Below are positions 43,695-52,272 of a DNA stretch of 64,000 nucleotides, one piece after another. The translations under genes were made by a program, and so were the position numbers. Origin of the DNA: Sphingopyxis sp. Root154 (GTDB lineage: Bacteria; Pseudomonadota; Alphaproteobacteria; Sphingomonadales; Sphingomonadaceae); NCBI RefSeq assembly GCF_001427105.1, contig NZ_LMGI01000004.1, forward strand, positions 124,001 through 188,000, read 5' to 3'. The notes under the pieces were generated by a model. That model was not told the origin of the DNA, made no database searches, and was given only the letters and a program-made list of their open reading frames with translations. The stretch's first letter is position 1. Each line of letters begins with the position of its first letter.

Positions 43695-44260
43695 AGCGCC
43701 TTGCCGTCACTGGTGGCGACCAGAAGGCACTCGGTGACGCCGCGGCGGGCGGCCTGACGGCCGAGCTCGGCCATGATCGCCGAGCCGAGCCCGCGGCGGC
43801 CGAACTGCGGTTCGGTCACGATCTGGTCATAGACGGCGGTGGTGCCGTGGATGCCGAGCACGCCGCGTGCGGCAAGCGATCCGTCGGCATGCCTTGCGAT
43901 CGCCTCGAAACGATTGGCGCTTTCAGCGACTTCGACCGTGAAATCGGGCGTGGGCCGCGCTGCGGGCATATCGGTCCCGGCCACCATCAGCCACATCGGA
44001 TCACGCGGTTGCCAGTGCGGCGGGATATGCGGAAGGATTGCATCGCGCGTGGCTGCGATGTCGACATAGGTGTGCGGCGCCTCGACCGCGGCGAATGCGG
44101 CGGTTGCGGCTTCGCCCGAGGCATTCCCGAGGATGAAGCGGCCGGCCTGGTCGGGCTTGCCGACATCGAACCACAGTGCCGAGGGAAGCGTGGCGGCAAC
44201 AGGTTGGGCGTATCCACGGGCCGCGCAGTAGCCGAAGGCCCAGTCGAAATGTTCGTTCAT
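43631..44260 (-). CDS. GNAT family N-acetyltransferase
   Basis: 209 residues from ATG 44260; upstream ATGs at 44272 and 44338 are possible. The acetyl-CoA-binding core is near the C-terminus: VTEPQFGRRGLGSAIMAELGRQAARRG (Q/R-x-x-G-x-G/A), followed by LLVATSDGKALYERLGW. The first half (FILGNASGEAATAAFAA, THVYVDIAATR) is less typical, suggesting a two-domain member. Acceptor unknown. It is convergent with, and overlaps, the hydroxylase gene. Confidence 0.82.
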   Translation of the reverse strand: MNEHFDWAFGYCAARGYAQPVAATLPSALWFDVGKPDQAGRFILGNASGEAATAAFAAVEAPHTYVDIAATRDAILPHIPPHWQPRDPMWLMVAGTDMPAARPTPDFTVEVAESANRFEAIARHADGSLAARGVLGIHGTTAVYDQIVTEPQFGRRGLGSAIMAELGRQAARRGVTECLLVATSDGKALYERLGWTLCSDIVSVISPPA

Positions 44261-44364
44261 GATCGCGACCATAGGTGAAGCGCGGGGCAAGGAAAGTGGC
44301 AACGCACCTTCATGCCCCACCTTCATGCTTGTCAGCAAGCGGGCGGCAGGAGTAGATCGCTGGC

Positions 44365-44799
44365 ATGAGCGATTTTCGAACCCTGTCCGCCGACTATAGC
44401 GTCGCCCCGCAAATCAGCATCGAGGATGTTGCCGAGGCCAAGGCCGCGGGCTTTGCGCTGCTCATCAACAATCGCCCCGACGGCGAAGAGCCTTCGGCGC
44501 CGCAGGGTGACGATATCGCGCACGCCGCGGCGGCCGAGGGGCTGGCCTATGCCGCGATCCCGATCGGCCATGCGGGCTTCAGCCATGCGCAGATCGATGC
44601 GCTCGACACATTGCTCGGTGACGCGACGGGGCCGATCCTCGCCTATTGCCGTTCGGGCACCCGCTCGACGCATCTGTGGGCGCTGACGCGCGCACGCGCC
44701 GGCGACGACGTCGATGGCATCGTCGAGGCGGCCGCGAATGCGGGTTATGACCTTACCGCGCTGCGGCCGATGCTGGACGCGCTCGCGGGGGAAAAATGA
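44365..44799 (+). CDS. DUF442/TIGR01244 family phosphatase-like sulfur transferase
   Basis: 144 residues, full length. A small protein-tyrosine-phosphatase-like fold with the P-loop ILAYCRSGTRSTHLW (C-x5-R). It starts with SVAPQISIEDVAEAKAAGFALLINNRPDGE as in this family. Relatives (for example the Blh N-terminal domain) act in sulfide oxidation, as sulfurtransferases or phosphatases. The next gene starts on its stop (ATGA). Role here is unknown. Confidence 0.87.
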   Translation: MSDFRTLSADYSVAPQISIEDVAEAKAAGFALLINNRPDGEEPSAPQGDDIAHAAAAEGLAYAAIPIGHAGFSHAQIDALDTLLGDATGPILAYCRSGTRSTHLWALTRARAGDDVDGIVEAAANAGYDLTALRPMLDALAGEK

Positions 44800-45203
44800 C
44801 GCAAGCCGCGTTGATCCAGCTGGGCGGGTCGCTGATCGCGGTGTTTTTCGTCGCCTGGCTGGTCGGGAAGATCGGGCTCGGCGGCGATCCGCGGATTGCC
44901 GATGCCGAGCACGCCATCCGGCTGGCCGAAGAGGCGGAGGCGGGGTTTCGCGGGGTCGAGGTCGCGCGCGACCGGGCGGGCTTTGCCGCGATCGTGCGCA
45001 ATGCCGAGGGACGGATGATGCTGGTCCGCGCGCATGGCAATTTCTTTGCCGCGCGGCCGGTAGACGCCAGCGTGATCGGGCGGCTCGACAAGGATTTCCT
45101 GACACTGACGACGCCGGAGAAGACATTCGGCGCGGTGACGCTGCAATTGGGGAAGGATGCGGGGATGTGGGCCAGCCGGATGCGCGAGTTCAGCCGTGGA
45201 TAA
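44796..45203 (+). CDS. Small membrane-anchored protein of unknown function
   Basis: 135 residues with one N-terminal helix (LGGSLIAVFFVAWLVGKIGLG). The soluble part resembles small cytoplasmic-facing domains with FRGVEVARDRAGFAAIVRNAEGRMMLVRAHGNFFAARPV, a beta-strand pattern. I cannot name the family. Its start overlaps the DUF442 gene stop and its stop overlaps the start of the next hydroxylase gene, so all three are translated together. Confidence 0.7.
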   Translation: MTQAALIQLGGSLIAVFFVAWLVGKIGLGGDPRIADAEHAIRLAEEAEAGFRGVEVARDRAGFAAIVRNAEGRMMLVRAHGNFFAARPVDASVIGRLDKDFLTLTTPEKTFGAVTLQLGKDAGMWASRMREFSRG

Positions 45204-46110
45204 GCTGCCCGATCCGGTAACCTACGCCGTTCCCGCCTTCATCCTGCTTCTGATCGCCGAGATGATCATTTCGCTGCGCGCCGACAAAAGCCGGTACGAA
45301 GCGCGCGATACGCTGACCTCGCTGATGCTCGGCACGGTGAGCCAGATCGCGGGCGCTCTCGTCGGTGCGGCGGTGATTGGCGCGTCGGTGTGGGTGTACC
45401 AATACCGCCTGTTCGACATCGGGATCGAATTCAAAAGCTGGTGGTGGGCGTGGATCCTCTGCTTCTTCCTCGACGACCTCGCTTATTACGTCTTTCACCG
45501 CAGCGCGCACCGCGTGCGCTGGTTCTGGGCGAGCCATGTCATCCACCACAGCTCGCAGCATTATAATCTCTCGACCGCGCTGCGGCAGACGTGGACGGGC
45601 TTTTTCAGCCTGACCTTCCTGTTCCGCCTGCCTTTGTTCCTGATCGGCTTTCCGCCCGCGATGGTGTTCTTCTGCGCGGGTCTGAACCTCATCTACCAGT
45701 TCTGGATACATACCGAGGCGATCAGGCGGATGCCCAAATGGTTCGAGGCGGTGATGAACACCCCGTCGCACCACCGCGTCCATCATGGCGTGAACCCGCG
45801 CTACCTCGACGCCAATTATGCGGGCGTGTTCATCATCTGGGACAAGATGTTCGGCAGCTTCGTCGCCGAACGCGACGACGAACCCGTGCGTTACGGCATC
45901 GTCAAGCAGCTTGGCAGCTTCAACATATTATGGGCCGCGGTGCATGAATGGGTCGGGATCGCGAAGGATGTCTGGCACGCGCCGTGGAAGCACAAGCTCG
46001 ATTATATGTGGCGCGAGCCCGGCTGGAGCCACGACGGCAGCCGCGCGACGAGCGCGATGATCAAGGAACGCTGGGCGGCGGGGCGGCCGGTGGACGAGCT
46101 GGCGGAGTAA
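45196..46110 (+). CDS. Fatty acid hydroxylase/sterol desaturase superfamily enzyme (second)
   Basis: 304 residues from a GTG at 45196, overlapping the upstream stop by 8 bp; the protein begins with DKLPDPVTYAVPAFILLLIAEM. The histidine boxes are FHRSAHRVRWFWASHVIHHSSQHYN and HHRVHHGVNPRYLDANYAG, with FIIWDKMFGSF typical of the alkylglycerol-monooxygenase-like branch. It is a different branch from the gene at 42834. Together with the DUF442 and small membrane genes it forms one translational unit. Substrate unknown. Confidence 0.86.
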   Translation: MDKLPDPVTYAVPAFILLLIAEMIISLRADKSRYEARDTLTSLMLGTVSQIAGALVGAAVIGASVWVYQYRLFDIGIEFKSWWWAWILCFFLDDLAYYVFHRSAHRVRWFWASHVIHHSSQHYNLSTALRQTWTGFFSLTFLFRLPLFLIGFPPAMVFFCAGLNLIYQFWIHTEAIRRMPKWFEAVMNTPSHHRVHHGVNPRYLDANYAGVFIIWDKMFGSFVAERDDEPVRYGIVKQLGSFNILWAAVHEWVGIAKDVWHAPWKHKLDYMWREPGWSHDGSRATSAMIKERWAAGRPVDELAE

Positions 46111-46277
46111 ATATCGTCGCCCGCCGCGACGGCGATGGCCGTTGTCGGCCTTGCCCTACATCGATAGCGCCGCCGCCTTAGCGGGGGCGACGGTATTGGT
46201 CTTGCCTCACCCCCTAATGACATTCATGTAAGCATCCGGGCGACCGCCAGCAGGCGGCGCGAGGGAGAGTCGCAAGC

Positions 46278-47864
46278 ATGGATCAGTTCGACATCATCGT
46301 CATCGGCGGCGGCAGCGCGGGGAGTGCGGCGGCGGGGCGGCTGGCCGAGGACGGCAAGCGGACGGTATGTCTGGTCGAGGCGGGAGGGCGCAACGACACG
46401 GTGCGGGTCAAGACCCCGGGCTTCATGCCCTTCATTCCGAAATCGTCCAATTATCAGTATGAGACGGTGCCGCAGGCGGGTCTGAACGGCCGCATCGGAT
46501 ACCAGCCGCGCGGGCGCGGGCTGGGCGGGTCGAGCGCGATCAACGCGATGGTCTATATCCGCGGCCATGCCTTCGATTATGACCAGTGGGCGGCGCTTGG
46601 CGCGACGGGCTGGAGCTATGCCGACGTGCTGCCCTTCTTCAAGCGGAGCGAGAGCAATGAGCGCGGCGGCGACGAATTCCACGGGAGCGGCGGCCCGCTC
46701 AATGTGATGGACCAGCGCTGGCCCAATGTGACAAGCCGGCGTTTCATCGAGAGCGCGGCGTCGCTGCAATTGCCGCGCACGGCGGATTTCAATGGCCCCA
46801 GCAACGAAGGCTTTGGGCTCTATCAGGTGACGCAAAAGGGCGGCGAACGCTGGTCGGCGGCGCGCGCCTATGTCGAGCCGCTGCGCGAGCATGGCAATTT
46901 CGCGGTGCGAACCGGCGCGCTCGTCGAGAAGATACTCGTCGAGGACGGGCGCGCGACGGGGGTGGTGATCCGGCGCGGTGGACGCCGCGAGACGCTGCGC
47001 GCGCGGGGCGGGGTGATCCTGTCGGCCGGCGCCTTCAACAGCCCGCAGATATTGATGCTGTCGGGGATCGGTCCGGGCGCGCATCTCAAGGACAAGGGGA
47101 TCGAGGTGATGCTCGACCGCGCGGGGGTCGGCGACAATCTGCAGGACCATATCGATTATGTGTCGAGCTGGGAGACACGTTCGACCGAGCCGTTCGGTGA
47201 CAGCCTCGGCGGCACCTGGCGGATGGTGAAGGCGATCTTCGAGCACCGGACGAAACGCAGCGGGATCATGACGACCTGCTTTGCCGAGGCGGGGGGCTTC
47301 TGGAAATCGCGCGCCGACCTGCCCGCGCCCGACATCCAATATCATTTCGTGCCCGCGATGCTCGAGGATCATGGGCGCACCAAGGTCAAGGGTCATGGCT
47401 TTTCGTGCCACGCCTGCGTGCTGCGGCCCGAGAGCCGCGGGACGGTGCGGCTCGCGTCGGGCGATGCCGCGGCGGCGCCGGCGATCGACCCGGGCTTTTT
47501 GACCGACGAACGTGACATGGCGACCTTGCGGGCGGGAGTGCGGATGATGCACCGCATCGCGGCGGCGCCCCCGCTCGCGGACTATGCGGGTGCCGACCGG
47601 CACCCGGTGAATATCGACGATGACGCGGCGCTCGACGCGTTGATCCGCAGCCGCGCCGACACCGTCTACCATCCCGTCGGGACGTGCCGGATGGGGAATG
47701 ACACCGATGCGGTGGTCGATCCGATGCTCAAGCTGAACGGTATCGACGGGCTTTGGGTGGCCGACGCGAGCGTCATGCCGCGGCTGGTGTCGGGTAACAC
47801 CAACGCGCCGAGCATCATGATTGGCGAACGCGCTGCCGATTTCGTGAAGGCCGCGCTGAACTAG
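46278..47864 (+). CDS. GMC family FAD-dependent oxidoreductase (alcohol/choline dehydrogenase-like)
   Basis: 528 residues. The FAD-binding start is [24 protein letters not shown], and the GMC signature is [16 protein letters not shown]. The active-site His is H465 in [15 protein letters not shown] enzymes oxidise alcohols such as choline, glucose or long-chain alcohols; the substrate is open. It has no signal peptide. The 3' end overlaps the convergent regulator by 4 bp, and the two hydroxylase-family genes lie upstream. Confidence 0.92.
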   Translation: MDQFDIIVIGGGSAGSAAAGRLAEDGKRTVCLVEAGGRNDTVRVKTPGFMPFIPKSSNYQYETVPQAGLNGRIGYQPRGRGLGGSSAINAMVYIRGHAFDYDQWAALGATGWSYADVLPFFKRSESNERGGDEFHGSGGPLNVMDQRWPNVTSRRFIESAASLQLPRTADFNGPSNEGFGLYQVTQKGGERWSAARAYVEPLREHGNFAVRTGALVEKILVEDGRATGVVIRRGGRRETLRARGGVILSAGAFNSPQILMLSGIGPGAHLKDKGIEVMLDRAGVGDNLQDHIDYVSSWETRSTEPFGDSLGGTWRMVKAIFEHRTKRSGIMTTCFAEAGGFWKSRADLPAPDIQYHFVPAMLEDHGRTKVKGHGFSCHACVLRPESRGTVRLASGDAAAAPAIDPGFLTDERDMATLRAGVRMMHRIAAAPPLADYAGADRHPVNIDDDAALDALIRSRADTVYHPVGTCRMGNDTDAVVDPMLKLNGIDGLWVADASVMPRLVSGNTNAPSIMIGERAADFVKAALN

Positions 47865-48409
47865 GCGGTGCAGGCTGCGGCGAGCAGCGTACCGCGTTTC
47901 GTCAGGTCGTAGCGGCTGGCCGGCGGACGCATGTCGAGTATTTCGCGCGTCACCAGCCCGTGCTTCCCTAGCGCAGTCAGGCCCTGCGACAGCGCGCGCG
48001 GGGTGGCAGGGATCAGCAGGCGCGAGAGCGCGTTGAAGCGGTCATGCCCCGCGCCGATCCCTACGATGAGCGGAAGTCCCCAGCGCGTCGCGGCGCCCGG
48101 TGGCAGGCCGATTTCCGACTGCGCTTCGCTGATCGTTGCGGCGCGCGCGGCGACGGCGGCACCCGATTCGGTCAGGATATATTCGGGGCGGAGCGGGTGG
48201 CCGTGGCCCGGGTTGCGCTGCACCCAGCCGATCGCGGTGGCCGCCTCCAGCGTGCGCGCGCAGCTGTCGCGCGAAAGCCCTAACCGGTGGATCAGTTCAA
48301 CGAAGCGCGCCCCCTTGTGTGCTGCCAGATCGGCGAGCAGCGGCACTAGCCAGCGATGGCTGCCGAGCTGAATCAGCACGGGGTCGGGCGTGGTTGACGG
48401 CATTTGCAA
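47861..48409 (-). CDS. Tandem winged-helix regulator related to HxlR
   Basis: 182 residues. Two winged-helix-like halves are seen: an N-terminal one ([16 protein letters not shown] to [11 protein letters not shown]) and a C-terminal one ([33 protein letters not shown], then [12 protein letters not shown]). The second half is the better HxlR match. The double form could bind DNA as a monomer. It is divergent from the VOC gene; its likely targets are that gene and the GMC oxidoreductase, which converges on it. Confidence 0.75.
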   Translation of the reverse strand: MQMPSTTPDPVLIQLGSHRWLVPLLADLAAHKGARFVELIHRLGLSRDSCARTLEAATAIGWVQRNPGHGHPLRPEYILTESGAAVAARAATISEAQSEIGLPPGAATRWGLPLIVGIGAGHDRFNALSRLLIPATPRALSQGLTALGKHGLVTREILDMRPPASRYDLTKRGTLLAAACTA

Positions 48410-48498
48410 CTAACTATACAAACCGGACCAGTGAAGCAAGCGATATGGGCCATGCGATTCTCCGCGCGGCTCGACGCTTCGCGAAAAGGGAGGAATAT

Positions 48499-48873
48499 AT
48501 GGCGCTTCAGATCGGATCCGAGCTTACCTGTTCGATGGGGGTCAAGGACATGACGGCGTCGATCGCCTGGTACGAGCGGGTAATGCATTGCACGCTGCTC
48601 TACCGCGCCGACGAGATCGGCTGGTGCGAGCTCAAGACGCCGATGGCGGGGGTGAATATCGGGCTCAGCCAGGTCGAGGCGGTCGTGCAGGGCGGCGGCG
48701 CGACCAATGTGTTCGAGGTCGCCGATATCGAGGAGGCGAAGGCGCATCTCGACGCCGAGGGGGTGCGGCAGGACGGCGATATCCAGCATATTCCGGGGCT
48801 GGTGAAGCTGCTCACTTTTTACGATCCCGACGGTAACGCCTTCATGTTCTCGCAGTCCGAGATCGCGGCATGA
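48499..48873 (+). CDS. VOC family (glyoxalase/bleomycin-resistance-like) protein
   Basis: 124 residues after GGGAGGAA. A single VOC unit: MGVKDMTASIAWYERVMHC, WCELKTPMAGVNIGL, TNVFEVADIEEAKAHLDAEG and LLTFYDPDGNAFMFSQ. Family members bind metal and act on small, often thiol-conjugated compounds. Metal ligands cannot be assigned here, and a binding or resistance role is equally possible. Its stop overlaps the next gene start (ATGA). Confidence 0.85.
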   Translation: MALQIGSELTCSMGVKDMTASIAWYERVMHCTLLYRADEIGWCELKTPMAGVNIGLSQVEAVVQGGGATNVFEVADIEEAKAHLDAEGVRQDGDIQHIPGLVKLLTFYDPDGNAFMFSQSEIAA

Positions 48874-49349
48874 TATCGCTCGGGTGGGCGGTGGCGGCAC
48901 TCGTCGCGCCGGCCGCGCCCACCGTCGAAGCCCCTTCGCTCGCCGCCTGGCACGGAAGCTGGGCGGGTGACGGCGAGGCGTTCGGCAAGCCCGCGACCGC
49001 GACGCTCGCCATCGCGCCGGGCGAGGGTGGGACGACGACGCTCGCCTATCGTCTGGGCATCGCGGGGACGCGGCGCGTCGTCTATTCGGCCGAGGCGACT
49101 TACGCGTTCGATGCGAAGGGGCGCGTGCGCGGGAAATGGACCGACAGCACTGGCCGCACACGCGCGGTCGCGGGCGGGGTCAATGCGGCGAAATGGTGGA
49201 CACATTGGGGCAGCGCCGATGTCGAGATCGGCCGATCGACCTATGCCCTTGAAGCGGGTGGAAGACTCGTCGTCAGCGATTCGATTCTGCAGGACGACGG
49301 CAGCTGGCGCGTCTTCGCCATGCTGCGCTACACGCGCACAAATCCCTGA
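48870..49349 (+). CDS. Secreted protein of unknown function
   Basis: 159 residues with a signal peptide (LGWAVAALVAPAAPT). The mature part is beta-rich, with AWHGSWAGDGEAFGKPATATL, FDAKGRVRGKWTD and TYALEAGGRLVVSDSILQDDGSW, the alternating pattern of a small lipocalin- or calycin-like barrel (DUF1579-style). It is translationally coupled to the VOC gene, so the two are probably functionally linked. Confidence 0.7.
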   Translation: MISLGWAVAALVAPAAPTVEAPSLAAWHGSWAGDGEAFGKPATATLAIAPGEGGTTTLAYRLGIAGTRRVVYSAEATYAFDAKGRVRGKWTDSTGRTRAVAGGVNAAKWWTHWGSADVEIGRSTYALEAGGRLVVSDSILQDDGSWRVFAMLRYTRTNP

Positions 49350-49393
49350 AAACTGACGATTTTGGCCGATACCCGTGCTGCGCACAAAAAAAG

Positions 49394-49417
49394 AGGGCCG
49401 GGACTTGCGTCCCGGCC
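49394..49417 (-). terminator. Intrinsic terminator hairpin
   Basis: GGGCCGGGAC (49394-49403), TTGC loop, GTCCCGGCCC (49408-49417), with a run of A on its left (49384-49391). This makes a U-tract for minus-strand transcripts. It lies downstream of the receptor gene, behind the hairpin at 49540. Confidence 0.8.
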
Positions 49418-49539
49418 CAGCCTTTCAGGCTCTCCCCTCCTGAAACTGTTGACGCAATGAATGCCATATTAATGTCATGTTGGGAAGGCTAAAATTGCGG
49501 CAATGCTGCGCAAATTTTGTGCAACATTTCAGAGCGTAA

Positions 49540-49574
49540 AAATGGGCCGGAACGCGTCCGCGTCCGGCCCATTT
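49540..49574 (-). terminator. Intrinsic terminator of the TonB-dependent receptor gene
   Basis: AAATGGGCCGGA (49540-49551) pairs with TCCGGCCCATTT (49563-49574) across an 11-nt loop. On the minus strand a T-run follows, so it is the first terminator after the receptor stop codon at 49581. Confidence 0.85.
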
Positions 49575-49580
49575 CTCCCC

Positions 49581-51971
49581 TCAGAAGCCCTTGCGAACGG
49601 TGACGCCGAAAGTGCGCGGCTGGTTCGTCGCAAAGCCGAGGCGCGCGCGCCCGCCGCGTTCGCGATCGAAGGCGAGCAGCGCATTTTCGTCGAGCAGATT
49701 GTTCACATAGACCGAGATTTCGAACTCGTTCGGAAACTCGATCCCCGCGCCGAGGTTCACCAGCTGATAATCGGGTAGTTTGAGGTCGAGCGTGGTCGCC
49801 GAGGCGATCGGCGCGCCGCCGAAGGTGAAACCGTGGACGAAGGTCCGCGGGTTGTTTTCCTGGTCGCCGGGCTGGGTGTAGCGGCTGCCGACATGCTGGA
49901 AGGATGCCGTGACGAAGGCGTTGGTGTCCGACGAGGCATCGAGCGGGAAGCTGTAGGTCGCGTTCGCCGCCATCTGGAACTTCGGCACCGAGGGCAGGCG
50001 GTTGCCGTTGCGGATGCCCTCGATCACCGTCCCGTTCGGGCGCGTGAGCGTCGAATCGAATTCGGCCTCGACATAACTGCCCGACAATCCGAGATCGAAG
50101 CCGGTGAAGGGGCTGGCCGACAGTTCGAACTCGAGCCCCATCGTGTGTGCGTCGGCGTTGAACACGATACGCGACGAGCAGCTGCCGGCATCGGCGGTGA
50201 CCTGCAGATTGTTGATCTTGGTATAGAAGCCGGCGGCGTTGAAGGTGATGCCACCGAACTGCGCCTTCACCCCGCCTTCATAGTTCCACAAGGTTTCGTC
50301 GTCGTAGCGCGGGCGACCGCTGAAGGTCTGCGCGTCGGGGCCGTTCGGCACGCCGCCGTCGCACAGCGGCAGGTTGAGCGGATCGTTGACGCCGCCGAGG
50401 CGGAAGCCCTTCGACGCCTGCGCGTTGAGCGTGATGCCGTCGGCGACATCGTAGCTGAGCAGCAAGCGCGGCGAGAAGCCGGTCGACGAGGTCTTGTCGC
50501 GGGCATTGTCGCCGTTGGGGAATAGCCCGCCCGATACGAAACGCCGGCTTTCGTCGAAAGCATAATAACGACCGCCGAGCGTCGCGGTGAAGGCTTCGGT
50601 GAGGTCGTAGCTCAGCTCGCCGAAAATAGCGATCTGCGACAGGTCATAAGGGATGTCGGCGTTATAGGGCGAATCGGGACCAAAGCCGTTGGCGAGCGCC
50701 GCCGAGGTGCCCGCGCCGAACCTCGCATCGGTGAACACGTCATAACCCGGCGTCGGAAGGCGCTGGGTATAGTCACGTTTGACGTTGGCATAATAGCCGC
50801 CGACGAGCCACTGGAAGGGGCCGGTTCCCGCCGAGTTCACCCGCAATTCCTGCGTGAATTGCTTGACGCCCGTGGTGTCGACAAGGTTCGAGGGCAACAA
50901 TATGCCCGCAACCGGAAAACCGAGGTCGGCCGAAACGCTGCCCGTCAGCGCGCTCGCGTCGCGGCTGACGAGGATGTCGCGGTCGGTATAGGTCGTCACC
51001 GACGTCACGCCGATCACGTCACCATCATAGCTCATTGTCAGGTCGAAGAGCTTGACCTCATCCTCGAACGCCTCGTCGAGCAGCAGATATTGCTGGCGTT
51101 CCTTGAAGGTCACCTGCGGTCGCGTCGTCGTGAACTGGTTGGCGAAGAGGTTATAGACCTCCTGCCGGTTGAAGCCGTCGGTCTTGACCTTTTGATAGAC
51201 GAAGCGCGGGGTGATCGACAGATTCTCGGCAGGTTTCCACAGCAGCGAGAAGCGTCCGCCATAGCGTTCGCCGCTGTTGACGTCCTCGCTCTCGCCGCCG
51301 CCTTCGCGCAGCGCATTAATGAAGCCCGCGTAACGCGTATAATAGCCGACCGCGCGCATCGCGAGATTGGGGCTCAATGGCAGGTTGATCGCGCCCTTGA
51401 GGTGGCCGCCGAAATCGTCGCCGTCGACGAGGTTCACATTGCCTTCGACCTTGCCCTCGATGCCGTCGAGATTGGGCTGGTTGGTAATGTAGCGGAGCGT
51501 GCCGCCGACCGAACCCGAGCCGAAGAGCGTGCCCTGCGGCCCGCGCAGCGTCTCGACGCGGTTGAGGTCGAACAGGTCGAGGTCGGGGGTGAAGAGCGAC
51601 AGCGAGACGACCGATTCGTCGAGATAGACGCCAACCTGTTCCTTCACGCCCGGCTGGTCCCGCGCGATCTGGCCCGCCGAGACGCCGCGCACCGACACCT
51701 GGCTTTGCCCGGGCCCGAGATTCTGGACCGTCAGGCCCGCGACGTTGCGCGACAGATCCTCGACCGTACTCGCGTTTGCGCGCTCGATCGCCTGTTCGGT
51801 CTGCGCGTTGATCGAAAAGGGAACGTCCTGCAGGCTCGCGTCGCGCTTGGTCGCGGTGACGATAATCTCGTTGCCGTCATAGCTGTTCGCAGGCGCGTCC
51901 TGCGCCACTGCCGGGGTGCTTGCAAGCGCAAGGCACGACAAGCCCGCGAGCATAGATGCTCGTGCATTCAT
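49581..51971 (-). CDS. TonB-dependent outer-membrane receptor
   Basis: 796 residues from ATG 51971, with a strong AGGAGGAGG site. After the signal peptide (LSCLALASTPAVAQ) comes a TonB-box-like IIVTATKR, then the plug domain (LQDVPFSINAQTEQAIERANA, LRGPQGTLFGSGSVGGTLRYITNQP). The 22-strand barrel follows and ends in KGF, with terminal aromatic for BAM insertion. Sphingomonads carry many such receptors for iron chelates, sugars or sterols; the substrate cannot be read. The neighbour is amtB, which ends at its own terminator, so they are not one operon. Confidence 0.93.
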   Translation of the reverse strand: MNARASMLAGLSCLALASTPAVAQDAPANSYDGNEIIVTATKRDASLQDVPFSINAQTEQAIERANASTVEDLSRNVAGLTVQNLGPGQSQVSVRGVSAGQIARDQPGVKEQVGVYLDESVVSLSLFTPDLDLFDLNRVETLRGPQGTLFGSGSVGGTLRYITNQPNLDGIEGKVEGNVNLVDGDDFGGHLKGAINLPLSPNLAMRAVGYYTRYAGFINALREGGGESEDVNSGERYGGRFSLLWKPAENLSITPRFVYQKVKTDGFNRQEVYNLFANQFTTTRPQVTFKERQQYLLLDEAFEDEVKLFDLTMSYDGDVIGVTSVTTYTDRDILVSRDASALTGSVSADLGFPVAGILLPSNLVDTTGVKQFTQELRVNSAGTGPFQWLVGGYYANVKRDYTQRLPTPGYDVFTDARFGAGTSAALANGFGPDSPYNADIPYDLSQIAIFGELSYDLTEAFTATLGGRYYAFDESRRFVSGGLFPNGDNARDKTSSTGFSPRLLLSYDVADGITLNAQASKGFRLGGVNDPLNLPLCDGGVPNGPDAQTFSGRPRYDDETLWNYEGGVKAQFGGITFNAAGFYTKINNLQVTADAGSCSSRIVFNADAHTMGLEFELSASPFTGFDLGLSGSYVEAEFDSTLTRPNGTVIEGIRNGNRLPSVPKFQMAANATYSFPLDASSDTNAFVTASFQHVGSRYTQPGDQENNPRTFVHGFTFGGAPIASATTLDLKLPDYQLVNLGAGIEFPNEFEISVYVNNLLDENALLAFDRERGGRARLGFATNQPRTFGVTVRKGF

Positions 51972-52165
51972 GATAATCCTCCTCCTGATGGCCAATCTAC
52001 GCTGGTCCGGGCGGGAGGGTGCGCTTCTTGTTTCCATTACGCAATGGCGCATGAATATTGCGCGAAATAAAGGCCGGGACATGTTGCGCGCCAGCCACAG
52101 TAAGAAAATGACAAAAATGGACGGGACTGTGCCCCGCGCTCGCGGCCATTCCCGCCATAAAAAAA

Positions 52166-52187
52166 GGCCGGGACCTGTGTCCCGGCC
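52166..52187 (-). terminator. Intrinsic terminator downstream of amtB
   Basis: GGCCGGGAC (52166-52174), CTGT, GTCCCGGCC (52179-52187), with seven A to its left (a U-tract for minus-strand transcripts). The core is nearly the same as the hairpin at 49394. Confidence 0.85.
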
Positions 52188-52272
52188 AGTGGTTCGCAGG
52201 AGGAACCTCGGTAGGATCCCGCCGCCGCCGTTTGAAAGGAGAGAGACGTGCGGCGACGGGTATCCTGTCTCG

